Positions 1 to 9,028 of a DNA stretch of 64,000 bases are shown here, piece after piece. Source of the stretch: Mesorhizobium sp. WSM4311 (lineage in GTDB: Bacteria > Pseudomonadota > Alphaproteobacteria > Rhizobiales > Rhizobiaceae); the NCBI RefSeq assembly GCF_002295115.1, contig NZ_NSFV01000013.1, positions 93,062 to 157,061 on the forward strand, in the 5' to 3' direction. Position 1 is the stretch's first letter. Each line of letters opens with the position of its first letter. Under the pieces are notes generated by a model, which was given only the letters and a program-made list of their open reading frames with translations, ran no database searches and was not told where the DNA came from. Both the position numbers and the translations under genes were made by a program.

Positions 1-1
1 C

Positions 2-94
2 AACGTCAAGGAGAAGCGCGAGGTGTTGCAGATGTGGTCAAATCACATCGAATGGCTGATCAAGCAGGCTGCGGATGACGCTCTGGCGGCGTAG
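2..94 (+). pseudogene. Integrase C-terminal fragment
   Basis: The last 30 codons of a tyrosine recombinase enter from the left edge and stop at TAG 92-94. The peptide matches the C-terminus of the integrase remnant at 10998-11953 (KEKREVLQMWSNHIEWLI). Only the tail after the catalytic residues is in the window, so it is unknown whether the gene is intact outside. Its 3' end overlaps the convergent HEAGH gene by about 35 bp, the same arrangement as in the right arm. Confidence 0.75.
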
Positions 95-692
95 CTGCTG
101 GCATGGGCGGAAGATGCGGCGCAACAATCGTCAGAGCCTCATCGAATTGGAGATCATGCTTGACCAGCAAATGCGCGGCCAATGCTTCGATGGCTGACCA
201 GTGATCGAGTACTAGCCGGGCCGTGCGATCTTCGATCCGCCTCCAACGGGGGCGGCGCGGCATCAGGAACCGCAACTCACCATAGATTCGCTTGGCATCC
301 GCGTAGTCGCTGCTCCCCTCATTCCCATCGGACGCATTCATCGCCATATCGCGCGGGTCCAGATAGCCTTCGAATGCGGATTCTGCAAAAGGACCTGCCA
401 GACACGCAACTATCTCTTGGATCGCTTCATCGCGTTGGAAATGTCGATCCATATCGTTCTCGAAAATCGGCTTTAGCTCCGAGGTGAATCCTTGCGCTGA
501 ATAGAAAACCGTGCCTTCGACAAAACCACCGCACTCTCCGTCACCGGCGTCGGGGTAAATACTAACACTTGAGAAAGCAGGGAGTTCACGGTCGTCGTCG
601 AACATCTGACGGTGCAAAACGATGGCGGCCACCGCGTGCCCGGCTTCGTGATGCGCCACAGACGGGAGAAGATATTGGGAGGCTACATTCAT
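60..692 (-). CDS. M41-like HEAGH-motif protein, copy 1
   Basis: This encodes a 210-residue protein with HEAGH at residues 15-19, the zinc-binding motif seen at the start of the FtsH/M41 peptidase domain. There is no AAA+ ATPase domain and no membrane segment, so it would be a free-standing M41-like protein of unknown function. Copy 2 is at 10403-11032 and differs by scattered substitutions and one residue near the N-terminus. The gene lies directly downstream of a chimeric ORF (689-967, 4-nt overlap) and of a NifA/sigma-54 promoter at 1118-1194. Peptidase activity is inferred from the motif only; the third zinc ligand cannot be assigned with confidence. Confidence 0.65.
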   Translation of the reverse strand: MNVASQYLLPSVAHHEAGHAVAAIVLHRQMFDDDRELPAFSSVSIYPDAGDGECGGFVEGTVFYSAQGFTSELKPIFENDMDRHFQRDEAIQEIVACLAGPFAESAFEGYLDPRDMAMNASDGNEGSSDYADAKRIYGELRFLMPRRPRWRRIEDRTARLVLDHWSAIEALAAHLLVKHDLQFDEALTIVAPHLPPMPAATPPERHPQPA

Positions 693-967
693 GCGGTGCG
701 GCTCTCAGATCTAGTTTCCATCCAAGCCCTGATATCGGATTCAAGCCATGCGACTCGGCCGGGGGAGATGCGACGCCGCTTAGGGAACAGGCCTGCCTTC
801 AGAGTCGCGCGGTCGCGCTCGAACTGCGTTCCACTGAAGTGCTTCAGGGTCTTTGCCGACTGGCCGGCGGCCCAGGCAAGTGCCCGCTCGCCTTCCACAT
901 CTTCAAGCCAAAGATAGAGATCGTCGTCGGGAGCATCCAGCGTTGGACGGACATCAAATGCGTTCAT
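689..967 (-). pseudogene. Chimeric ORF: prolyl-oligopeptidase start joined to AlpA-like tail
   Basis: This is a 92-residue open frame. Residues 1 to about 58 resemble the N-terminus of prolyl oligopeptidases (DDDLYLWLEDVEGERALAW). Residues from about 60 on resemble the C-terminal half of an AlpA-type excisionase/regulator (FPKRRRISPGRVAWLESDI). Neither part is a complete domain, so this is most likely a recombination scar rather than a functional protein. It lies in the ~381-bp segment absent from the right arm and sits between the NifA-type promoter and the HEAGH gene, so it would be co-transcribed with that gene. Confidence 0.55.
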
Positions 968-1117
968 GTCCGGACAGCCTTCAGAAAGAAGGGATAGAGG
1001 CTTCCGTTTGATCGGGAACGCTTAGTGTTGGTAGCGGCGCCCACATGTTCGAAAAGCGTGATCATTGATGAGTTCTTCCAGTCGGTGCGGCATCGCAGTG
1101 CTTTTGCGCATAGGACC

Positions 1118-1194
1118 GCAATTGTCGTGCCAACTGGGAAAATCGTTTCGGAACAACGTGATCGCTCTGGCAGCGTTGTGTCAGATGTCCGACA
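1118..1194 (-). promoter_or_regulatory. NifA upstream site and sigma-54 promoter, copy 1
   Basis: On the minus strand, TTGGCACGACAATTGC at 1133-1118 matches the -24/-12 consensus TGGCACG-N4-TTGC exactly. About 54 bp upstream, 1179-1194 reads TGT-N10-ACA, the NifA activator site. In this arm the first ORF downstream is the chimeric 689-967 frame, then the HEAGH gene. Assignment rests on the consensus sequences. Confidence 0.75.
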
Positions 1195-1249
1195 TCGTCG
1201 AGAATCCGACAACGAGTGCTCCTCCTAATCACCGGATCAACCTCCGGCG

Positions 1250-1640
1250 CCAGTCGGTGACACCGCATTCCTCTGTCTTTCCAGGAGACGGCGTGGACAT
1301 CAATGCCGTTCCTCACCGAACCCGCCTCCTAGCCCTTCGCCCATACGTCACGGCCGCCCCCCGGTTTGGCTTCAACCTGAAGGATTACGGCGTCCTCTTC
1401 GCAGAGAAGATCGGGTTGTTCGTGGCGCGCGCAGCGGAGCCCAAGGAGCTTTTCTGGGTTGCGGATACTGGCATGTCGATATTACGACCGTGTGTCCTTC
1501 GACAAGCTTGGTGGCTTCTTCAACCAGAATCTCGCCGCGGAGATCGAATCGTTATCTGCGCCGCAAAGTGCGGCCGGTGAGCGGCGTGGCCCTGCGTTCC
1601 AGTTGGCCACGGTCCTCGCTGGGACGAGCAAGTAAATGGC
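1250..1640 (+). other. Unidentified coding remnant before kup
   Basis: The plus strand has stretches that read like protein in two frames. One, roughly 1310-1470, contains FGFNLKDYGVLFAEKIGLF. A second, about 1480-1635, ends at a TAA and contains VSFDKLGGFFNQNLAAEIE. They may be the broken C-terminal part of one gene, but I do not recognise the family. From 1640 to the kup start I see no gene or clear promoter. Confidence 0.25.
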
Positions 1641-1942
1641 TTGCGCAGCAACGGTGCGATCACACCTGGAGCACGGCGTCATCAGGAAAGCGCCATCCTT
1701 GTGCGCCCACGACACCCTGGTCGCCATCGGCCGCATCGCGGGGGGGCACTGTGGGCGATAACCATTCATTGATCTGGGCGATTGAGGGTTCTGCCGGGGC
1801 GCTATTGCTGCTCGGTAGGGCTGCGGGCTGGCGAGTCTACCAAGGCGAGCAACGACAGGCGAGACGGCAGACATTACGTGACGGAACTTGATATTGCAGT
1901 GCAGCAAGCGTAGAGCACCGCGCGCTTATCGGAGTGTCGTCC

Positions 1943-3874
1943 ATGGCCCTTACCAATGCTGGTAACGAGGCAGAACCTGTCGAACAATCGAGCCATTCTG
2001 AGGTCGAGCAGCACAGCACCAAGGCGCTGATGTTGGGCGCACTAGGTGTCGTTTATGGCGATATAGGCACCAGCCCGATCTATGCATTTCGCGAGGCGTT
2101 GCATGCATCAGCGGGTGGCAACGTCGCCAGCCGTGGCGACATCCTCGGCGTACTCTCGCTGATCATCTGGTCCCTGACGATCACCGTGACGATCAAATAC
2201 ATCATGTTCGTGCTCCGCGCCGACAATCGAGGCGAGGGCGGAGTGCTGTCGCTTATGGCGCTGGCGCGCAACAGTTTCCCGACCTGCTCTGCGGTGATCC
2301 TCGGCATCGGCATCGGCATCGGCATCGTCGGCGCGGCGCTTTTTTTTGGCGACGCCGTCATTACGCCGGCAATCTCGGTACTGTCGGCGGTCGAAGGTAT
2401 GAATGTCGTCACGCCGACGTTCCAGCCCTATGTGGTGCCGCTGACACTGGCCATCCTGGCGATCGTGTTTGCGGTACAGCGGTTTGGCACCGGCGGCGTA
2501 GGATTGGTGTTCGGACCCGTTACCGCGCTGTGGTTCCTGGCCATCGGCCTTTCCGGGCTCAACCACATCATGGACGACCCGGAAATCCTGCTGGCAATCA
2601 GCCCGCATTACATCGTGTCGTTCCTGGTCAACTCGCCTGACGTCGCCTTCGTTACGGTTGGTGCAGTCTTCCTCGCCGTCACCGGAGCCGAGGCGCTCTA
2701 CGCCGACCTCGGCCATTTCGGCCGCAAGCCGATCGTGCTCGCCTGGCTGGCGATCGTGTTCCCTTGTCTGTTGCTCAATTATGTCGGGCAAGGCGCCTTC
2801 GTGCTGGCAAATGGCGGCGTTGTCGGTCATCCGTTCTTCGAGATGAACCAGGGCTGGACGCTTATTCCGATGGTCGTGCTTGCCACGGCGGCGACCGTGA
2901 TCGCCTGCCAGGCGGTGATCTCCGGCGCCTTTTCGCTGACCAGGCAAGCGGTACAGCTCAACATGCTGCCGCGTTTCGTCATCCAGCACACGTCGGAAAA
3001 ACAGTCGGGCCAGATCTATCTGCCGCGCATCAACCTGATGCTGGCGCTGGTGGTGATGCTGCTGGTGGTCGGCTTCGGCGAATCCAGCCGGCTGGCCTCG
3101 GCCTACGGTATTTCGGTGACCGGCAATATGCTGGTGACGAACATACTGCTTTTTGTTGTGATGACGCGCATCTGGAAATGGCCGCTCGGCGTCGCGATAG
3201 CCTTAATGGCGGTGTTCGTCTTCATCGATACCGGCTTCTTTGCAGCTAACATCGTCAAGGTATTCGAAGGCGGCTGGGCCTCGCTTGCCATTGCCGCAGT
3301 GATCGTGATGACCATGTGGACTTGGATAAGAGGCAGCAGGTATCTATTTGACAAGACGCGCAGGAACCAGATTCCGCTCGATTTCCTTGCGGGCAATCTG
3401 TTGAAGAAGAAACCGCAGCTGGTGTCCGGTACGGCCGTGTTCCTGACCAGCGATCCCGCCAGTGCGCCGACCGCGTTGATGCACAGCCTGAAGCACTACA
3501 AGGCGCTGCACGAACAGAACGTCATCCTCTCTGTGGTGACGGCGCAGCAGCCCGTGGTGCCCGACAGCGAGCGGATCAAGATGGAAACGATCAATGAGCT
3601 GTTCATGCGGGTGACACTGACCTTCGGCTACATGGAACAGCCTAACATCCCGCGTGCGCTGGCGATCTGCCGCAAGCAGGGTTGGAAGTTCGACATCATG
3701 ACGACGTCCTTCTTCCTGTCGCGTCGCTCGCTCAAGGCGTCACCCAACTCCGGCATGCCGGTGTGGCAGGACAAGCTGTTCATCGGCTTGGCGCGCACGG
3801 CCGCCGACGCGACGGAGTATTTCCAGATCCCGACCGGACGTGTGGTCGAGATCGGAACGCAAGTGGCCGTTTAG
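1943..3874 (+). CDS. kup: Kup-family potassium uptake protein
   Basis: This inner-membrane K+/H+ symporter has 643 residues, normal for the family. The conserved N-terminal signature GALGVVYGDIGTSPIYAF comes after a short hydrophilic tail. About twelve hydrophobic segments follow to roughly residue 440, then a soluble C-terminal domain of about 190 residues. A GTG at 1934 is in frame, but ATG 1943 has GGAG at a proper distance (about 1930-1933) and is preferred. A (GGCATC)n hexanucleotide run near 2302 encodes GIGIGIG in a membrane helix. The gene is intact while its neighbours are decayed; it stands alone with no operon partner. Kup proteins supply K+ at low pH or high osmolarity; a symbiotic role is only an inference from location. 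Confidence 0.93.
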   Translation: MALTNAGNEAEPVEQSSHSEVEQHSTKALMLGALGVVYGDIGTSPIYAFREALHASAGGNVASRGDILGVLSLIIWSLTITVTIKYIMFVLRADNRGEGGVLSLMALARNSFPTCSAVILGIGIGIGIVGAALFFGDAVITPAISVLSAVEGMNVVTPTFQPYVVPLTLAILAIVFAVQRFGTGGVGLVFGPVTALWFLAIGLSGLNHIMDDPEILLAISPHYIVSFLVNSPDVAFVTVGAVFLAVTGAEALYADLGHFGRKPIVLAWLAIVFPCLLLNYVGQGAFVLANGGVVGHPFFEMNQGWTLIPMVVLATAATVIACQAVISGAFSLTRQAVQLNMLPRFVIQHTSEKQSGQIYLPRINLMLALVVMLLVVGFGESSRLASAYGISVTGNMLVTNILLFVVMTRIWKWPLGVAIALMAVFVFIDTGFFAANIVKVFEGGWASLAIAAVIVMTMWTWIRGSRYLFDKTRRNQIPLDFLAGNLLKKKPQLVSGTAVFLTSDPASAPTALMHSLKHYKALHEQNVILSVVTAQQPVVPDSERIKMETINELFMRVTLTFGYMEQPNIPRALAICRKQGWKFDIMTTSFFLSRRSLKASPNSGMPVWQDKLFIGLARTAADATEYFQIPTGRVVEIGTQVAV

Positions 3875-4184
3875 GTATGCCCGGTTAAGCAGAATCAATT
3901 GGCATTTCGCGAGCCGGTGAATGCCTGACCGGGCGGAGGCCACGATGCTTGCGCCAAACTGGGGTCCGGTTCCAGGCCTGAAGCTTCCGGCCCCGAAAGC
4001 CGTCCTTTACGCCTGCGATCATTTCCGTTCCGCATTGTCTTGCCGACCCACCAGTCGAGATGCGCTGAAACGACCTCGCCGGGCAGCAACTTATCATTTG
4101 AACCTAATCGATGTGCCGCAAGTCCGACCTTCATTCTTCAGTTCACAGGCTAGCGTTGCCAAAATCGGCGTGCCGCCTAACCGG

Positions 4185-4642
4185 CGCCGCACCGTGACCT
4201 GTCAGGATGCTATGCAGGCGCGAGGCAGAAGCTGGCTCGAGGCCGCCGGCCTGGTGCTGGTCCGGCAGCGGCCGGGCTCGGCCAAAGGCTTCATGTTCCT
4301 CTGGAGGATGAGACGGGTGCGGCAAACGTCGTCGTCTGGGTCAAGATCTCTCGAGAAATTCCGGCGCGTGCTTCTTGCTTCGGCCATGCTCGGCGTCCGC
4401 GGACGCATCCGACGGAAGAGGAGGTGGTGCACCTCGTCGCCCACGAGCTGACCGATCTGTCGGCCGGGCTGGCCAGCGTGGGAAACCGCAAGACGCCGTT
4501 TCCGTTGCCGCACGGCCGAGGGACGAGGCTCATCACGGCGGATCGGGCATCGATCCGCGCGGCATGCCGAAGGGGCGCGACATCGTCGATGCAGTATGAC
4601 CATATCGACCCTATCAAGTTCAAGACGCGTAACTTCCGGTAG
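4185..4642 (+). pseudogene. dnaE2: dnaE2 (error-prone DNA polymerase) C-terminal remnant
   Basis: The remnant is spread over at least two frames. Recognisable pieces of the DnaE2/ImuC C-terminus occur in order: AAGLVLVRQRPGSAKGFMFL, LEKFRRVLLASAMLGVRGRI, then VVHLVAHELTDLSAGLASVG, FPLPHGRG and a terminal KFKTRNFR followed by a stop at 4642. The frames alternate, so it cannot be translated. The polymerase domain is absent and no imuA or imuB remnant is visible. DnaE2 acts in SOS mutagenic repair and is often carried on rhizobial replicons. The 3875-4184 stretch before it shows nothing I can name. Confidence 0.7.
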
Positions 4643-4695
4643 CGCTTCCGGAGGCCACTTCAGCAGCATGTTGTGCACACTTTTGTCGGACCCTG

Positions 4696-4893
4696 TTAAC
4701 TGCCGATTGGCAGCAGGTCACCCCGTGCCGGATCCCAAATGTCGTCGCTCTCAAGCGCAACGACTGCCCGCACCCTTTTTAAGTCAGCGAGCACCTCCAC
4801 CGCCGGACGCCGCCCCGTTTCCTGAGCCGCGGCGTAACGGGTGTATTTGTGACTGTCCGGCTCAAACCACTTCAACGATTCCAAAGTAGCCAT
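4696..4893 (-). CDS. Small hypothetical ORF
   Basis: This is a 65-residue open frame (begins MATLESLKWFEPDSHKY) with charged, ordinary composition and no motif I recognise. It follows the dnaE2 remnant on the opposite strand. It could be real or a relic; there is no clear operon partner. Confidence 0.25.
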   Translation of the reverse strand: MATLESLKWFEPDSHKYTRYAAAQETGRRPAVEVLADLKRVRAVVALESDDIWDPARGDLLPIGS

Positions 4894-5091
4894 GGCATCG
4901 CCCTTGCGGCTGCGCGTGATGCGAATGATCGTGATCCCATCCTAAGCGCTCGCGTCGAATGGAGACACGCTGCCAACGCTTCATCTGCTCTACCCCATCT
5001 TTGTTCCAAGGCGGTCGGATCATCTCAATGAGCCCTGCCTCGGGGTGGCCAAAGCATGCATATTTATCGTTCGGCCCCGCATCGAATTATC

Positions 5092-5555
5092 ATCTGCGAT
5101 GTGGGACTCGATCTTGGGTTGGCGACGGCTTCGCTCCGGGAGTAGACGTCGGACCACTGATAAGTGCCGGACCTTCTCCACAATTTCTCGGCGGACTCAT
5201 CGTGAACGCTCGATTGGACGTAAATGCGGTTCGCGGAAACGCAGGTCTGGCCGGCATTGCGGAACTTCGCCTGGACCGCACCGTCAACAGCACCGTCAAT
5301 GTCGGCATCATCGAAGATGATGAAAGGTGCATTGCCGCCGGTTTCAAGGCTGACCTTCTTGATCTGGTCAGAGCACTGACGCATCAGCAGCCGTCCGACC
5401 TCGTTCGAACCGGTAAAGCTGATCTTTGGAATTGGTGCAGAGTTCACGGCCCACGCGATCACCTTCGGACGCATAGATCAGGTTGACCACGCCATCGGGA
5501 AAGCCGGCCTGATGGCGAGAGCAAACATTGCACCTAGCCACGCCACGATAAGATC
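5092..5555 (-). pseudogene. gabD fragment (second copy)
   Basis: This is a decayed partial duplicate of the intact gabD; the matching part is about 14985-15450. It retains ISFTGSNEVGRLLMRQCSDQ and the NAGQTC active-site region. It has a deletion of about 36 bp near 5120-5160 compared with the intact gene, several small indels, and neither N- nor C-terminus. In the conserved catalytic-Glu motif ELGG has become ETGG. It is joined directly to an M16 fragment, whereas the intact pair is separated by about 430 bp. Confidence 0.85.
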
Positions 5556-6036
5556 GAGCGCGGCTTCGTTGCGTGCGGGTCTGTGGTCAGTGGAGGGCGG
5601 AGGAAAAGCGCTCGGCGTGCTCGCCCTCGCGATACCACTGGTTCGCGCCGGCAAGCGCCAGTTTCTGAGGCAAATCGCCGAACAGCTGGTAGAGCCTTAC
5701 TCTCAGGGCTTGGCATCTATGTCGCCTACGACCGCCACATGCAGCCCGTCGCGTGCGAAAGCGGCTTTGTGGAAGGCGCTTAGATCGGAGGGCGTTACGC
5801 TAGTCAGCCTCCCTTGGGCGGTCTCGAATACGGATGCGTGCGTAGATTCCGCGCCGCCAGGCCAGCTCGGCGATCGCATGAGGTTCGCGCTCATTGGCAA
5901 TGATTTCGGAGAGAAGCTGGGCGCGTATGCGGTCGAAAAGTGCTGGTGTAGCCGGATGCGGGTCCCGCCGCCGAGAATGTCGGCCAGCAGTCGAGCGCCG
6001 CGGCCCCGCACCAGGGACCGCCCATGAATGACTCAT
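5556..6036 (-). pseudogene. M16 peptidase fragment (second copy)
   Basis: These are scattered pieces of the intact M16 peptidase at 16447-19122, in two minus-strand frames. LLADILGGG comes first, a piece like DRIRAQLLSEIIANEREPHA follows in another frame, then VTPSDLSAFHKAAFARDG and LYQLFGDLP. The HxxEH zinc site is not present and the middle of the gene is deleted. With the adjoining gabD fragment it is a relic of a duplicated M16-gabD block. Confidence 0.8.
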
Positions 6037-6192
6037 GCGAGGCGTCTCAAGGCTGTCCGCGATCCAGCGCCAGATCTCCGCCTCGCCCGAGACGCGCAGA
6101 GCTGGCCGGTTGTGCAGGAGCCGTCGGCAATATCCGCCTTCCTCGTTCGGATGGGTAACGCTTGCGATACGGAGTCTTGACTTTGGCAGTCG

Positions 6193-6256
6193 CTCTGTGA
6201 CATTACCTATATAAAGTTCGAAAGAAGGCGATATGGATCATGCATAGGTCACAGAG
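6193..6256. promoter_or_regulatory. Inverted repeat in front of hipBA (likely HipB operator)
   Basis: CTCTGTGAC at 6193-6201 pairs with GTCACAGAG at 6248-6256. The repeat can be extended over CTAT/ATAG on the inner side if a short insertion is allowed. It lies just before the antitoxin ATG at 6263. Antitoxins of the HipB type usually bind such dyads to repress their own operon, so autoregulation is inferred. Confidence 0.5.
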
Positions 6257-6262
6257 ACCCGA

Positions 6263-6601
6263 ATGAAGGCAACGTATAAACGCACCTATTCGCGCTACGC
6301 GATGGAAGCGCTTGGCCTTTTCGGTAAGACCATCCGGCTTGGCCGGATGCAGCACCGGTTAACCGCACAGGAGTTAGCCGAGAGAATCGGTGTTTCACGC
6401 AGCACCCTGCAGCGCATCGAGAAGGGCGATCCCAAAGTCGAAATCGGACTGATGTTCGAAGCTGCTGCCATTGTCGGTGTGAAGCTGTTCGATGCCGACG
6501 GCAATGGCATCACAGCCCTCACAGGCCGCATGGACGATCGCATCGCGCTGCTGCCGAAGCACGTCTACAAGGCCGGCAAGCAGATCGTCGATGAGTTCTA
6601 A
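6263..6601 (+). CDS. HipB-like antitoxin (XRE family)
   Basis: This 112-residue DNA-binding protein has an XRE helix-turn-helix at about residues 30-65 (TAQELAERIGVSRSTLQRIE). It belongs to the HipB/Y4mF group that neutralises and co-represses with HipA. It overlaps the hipA-like start by 11 bp, the usual arrangement for translational coupling. An inverted repeat (6193-6256) directly upstream is a plausible operator. The 27 residues before the HTH are basic and atypical; a later start is possible. Confidence 0.8.
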   Translation: MKATYKRTYSRYAMEALGLFGKTIRLGRMQHRLTAQELAERIGVSRSTLQRIEKGDPKVEIGLMFEAAAIVGVKLFDADGNGITALTGRMDDRIALLPKHVYKAGKQIVDEF

Positions 6602-7907
6602 GGTCCCCAAGTACGACGAAGCCTATGTCTGGGTCTGGCTGCCGGGCGAGACCGCGCCGGTTGTCGCCGGGCGGCTATATGCCCATGACGGACTCGTCAG
6701 CTTCAACTATGGCAGGAGCTTTCGTGAACTGGGAAGCGCGATCCCGCTTTATCTCCCGGAACTGCCCCTGAAGGCAGGCGAATTGCCTTTGCTTCCTGGC
6801 CTAACCATGCCGGGATGCATCCGCGATGCTGCCCCTGATGCCTGGGGACGACGGGTTATCCTAAACCGCAAATTCGGTGTGAAGGGCGATGAAATCGCGC
6901 GGCTCGATATTTCAGAACTGACGTTCTTGCTGGAATCAGGCTCGGACCGCATCGGCGCGCTCGATTTTCAGTTTTCGCCAATGCATTACGAGCCGCGCGC
7001 ACTGGCCAATGCCACTCTCGAAGAGCTTGTCCAATCGGCGGAGCGGGTAGAGAAAGGTATTCCGCTCACCCCCGAATTAGATCAGGCGCTGCATCACGGC
7101 AGCTCGATCGGCGGCGCAAGGCCAAAGGCGCTGATCGAGGGTGACGCCGTCAAGCATGTCGCGAAATTTTCCTCGTCTGCCGACCTTTACAGCGTCGTCA
7201 AAGGAGAATTCATAGCCATGCGGCTTGCCGCCTTGTGCGGCATCAGAGCGGCATCCGTCTCGCTCGTTCGCGCCGCAGGCAACGACGTGTTGCTCGTCGA
7301 GCGATTCGACCGGATCAAGGTCACGGGCGGCTGGCAACGCAAATCCATGGTCTCAGCGCTGACGATGCTCGCGCTCGATGAGATGATGGCGCGTTACGCC
7401 AGCTACCAGGATTTGGCGGAGATCATTCGCCACCGATTCACCGCGCCGTCGGAAACTCTGCGCGAGTTGTTCAGCCGCATTGTCTTCAACATACTTTGCG
7501 GCAACACCGACGATCATGCCCGCAACCATGCGGCATTCTGGGACGGCGCTAAGCTCACCCTCACGCCTGCGTACGATATTTGTCCGCAGGCCCGCAGTGG
7601 CCAGGAGGCCAGCCAGGCCATGCTCATCAGCGGCAATAACCGCATGAGCCGGATAGCGTCCTGCCTTGAAGCGGCGCATCACTTCCTGCTCAGCGCGCCG
7701 GAAGCTCTTGCGATTGTTGAAGGCCAGCTCCGATGCATTGCGGAGAATTGGCCGCGTGTCAGCGAGGAAGCTACGCTATCCGGCACAGATCGCAATCTGT
7801 TCTGGGGCCGACAGTTCCTCAATCCCTACGCTTTTACGGCGCTGGAAGGAAGCGCCGACGTTCTCCGCGCTCTGGCTGACGAACTACGCAACAGTGTTCA
7901 CGCCTGA
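6591..7907 (+). CDS. HipA-like serine/threonine kinase toxin
   Basis: This is a 438-residue HipA-family protein. The N-terminal subdomain (about 10-100) has the usual GRLYAHDGLVSFNY and LPGLTMPGCIRDAAPDAWG motifs. SIGGARPKALI corresponds to the P-loop, AKF carries the ATP-site lysine, and NTDDHARNH is the catalytic loop, followed by the DIC motif in place of DYD. HipA toxins phosphorylate an aminoacyl-tRNA synthetase and stall growth. I chose ATG 6591, inside the end of the antitoxin gene; the frame is open further upstream but that region is the antitoxin in another frame. The pair looks intact and may help keep this mosaic region in the genome. Confidence 0.85.
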   Translation: MSSKVPKYDEAYVWVWLPGETAPVVAGRLYAHDGLVSFNYGRSFRELGSAIPLYLPELPLKAGELPLLPGLTMPGCIRDAAPDAWGRRVILNRKFGVKGDEIARLDISELTFLLESGSDRIGALDFQFSPMHYEPRALANATLEELVQSAERVEKGIPLTPELDQALHHGSSIGGARPKALIEGDAVKHVAKFSSSADLYSVVKGEFIAMRLAALCGIRAASVSLVRAAGNDVLLVERFDRIKVTGGWQRKSMVSALTMLALDEMMARYASYQDLAEIIRHRFTAPSETLRELFSRIVFNILCGNTDDHARNHAAFWDGAKLTLTPAYDICPQARSGQEASQAMLISGNNRMSRIASCLEAAHHFLLSAPEALAIVEGQLRCIAENWPRVSEEATLSGTDRNLFWGRQFLNPYAFTALEGSADVLRALADELRNSVHA

Positions 7908-8209
7908 TCCGGCGCTGGATTTCGGACAAGCTCGGCAAGCGCAAGACGCCCACAATATCGACAACCCTTGCCGTGCCAGGACGAAGATTGAACAAACGGC
8001 TCTTCAACAGTGACAACGTGCACTGCGGAGAGATGTGGAGCTGACACCGCAAAAGCCCAAGACGCGCGACTTCCCGCGATACAACTCCACATAACTGAGC
8101 GTCTACAAGCGGTGCAGCCAGCCAAACATCCAGCCATCAAAGCGATGATCGTCTGATCTTTTGCCGATGACATCACGTCGGGGAAGCCTTGTTCGAGCGC
8201 TTGCCGCTT

Positions 8210-8863
8210 CATATCGATACCGGCCTGGGCGTAGCGCATCGTTAGTTCAGCCCGAGTGGCCTGGCCATCGACTGATGGTGGCGATGTCAACACCCGCCTT
8301 GACGAGGTGGATGGCCGTCGTGTCCCGCAAAGGGCGATGATGGATGCTTTTTTCCGCCATGGTGGTTCCTTCGCCCGCAGCCATGTGTGCGCAGCAAGTA
8401 TGGAACACCGAACCGGGTGAGCAGTGTGGGGCGGTCGTTGCTTTGCTCGGCGGGACAGGGCGATACCAGACGAAGGTCACAATCGAAGATTCAGGATCCC
8501 TGAACTCGTGCATCCGTATTGAACATCAGCGAAAACAGAGCGTAATCCCGCTGTCCAGAAGGCGTGCGGCGGACGATACGCGCCAGGACGCTCTTGATTT
8601 CCGGGCTCATCGAGATATTCGACAGGTGCCACCCACGCGCCCTCTTGAAGGGAAGTGTCACCACCAGTTGCAGCGTATCCTAATATTCGGGGTGCTCCGA
8701 AATCAGGAACCGCGCAAAGGCATGCATCGCCGCCAGCCTTGCATTGCGGGTCGCAACTGCCACGCTCGACCTCAAGTGATGTGAGAAAGCTGCCCATCCT
8801 GTCGGTATTGATGTCGGAGACCGCTTCTTCTTTCAAGAATATCTTCCCGCTCTCCCGCGGCAT
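8210..8863 (-). pseudogene. XerC/D-type integrase pseudogene
   Basis: A tyrosine recombinase is broken by frameshifts. Reading 5' to 3' on the minus strand one finds TDRMGSFLTSLEVERGS (core-binding domain), APVEYLDEP, a PSGQRD-like region, and LRDTTAIHLVKAGVDIATIS with the final GHSG, the catalytic histidine region. The terminal tyrosine region is also broken. Rhizobial islands often carry such integrases. 7908-8209 shows only weak traces of its 3' end. Confidence 0.75.
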
Positions 8864-9028
8864 GAGCCCGTGGCATGCTTCGGCCCAATGCTGTGGATTG
8901 ATGTTTCTTCATGCCACAACCTCGCTGACGAGACCGCCGAAAGCCCCTTCAAAGCGGTCGGTGGCGATCTCTCGCAGCTTTGGAAGGTAGTGCATTGATT
9001 TTTCGTGGAATGGGGACCCTGTTTAAAG

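Larger units (their letters stand above)
1..717. repeat. Left arm of ~0.7 kb inverted repeat
   Basis: This arm is nearly the same, in reverse complement, as 10379-11091. It carries the 3' end of an integrase and a complete HEAGH-motif gene, and it runs off the left edge of the window. At the inner end identity stops just upstream of the HEAGH gene, at an AAACTAG motif. A second homologous block (about 1099-1195 here, 10272-10378 in the other arm) holds a NifA/sigma-54 promoter. The two blocks touch in the right arm but are separated by about 381 bp here. Confidence 0.9.

Noticed and set aside
2108..2989. 293-codon minus-strand ORF inside kup
   Set aside because: Composition is very rich in Asp, Arg and His, as expected for the antisense of a membrane protein; kup is clearly the gene.
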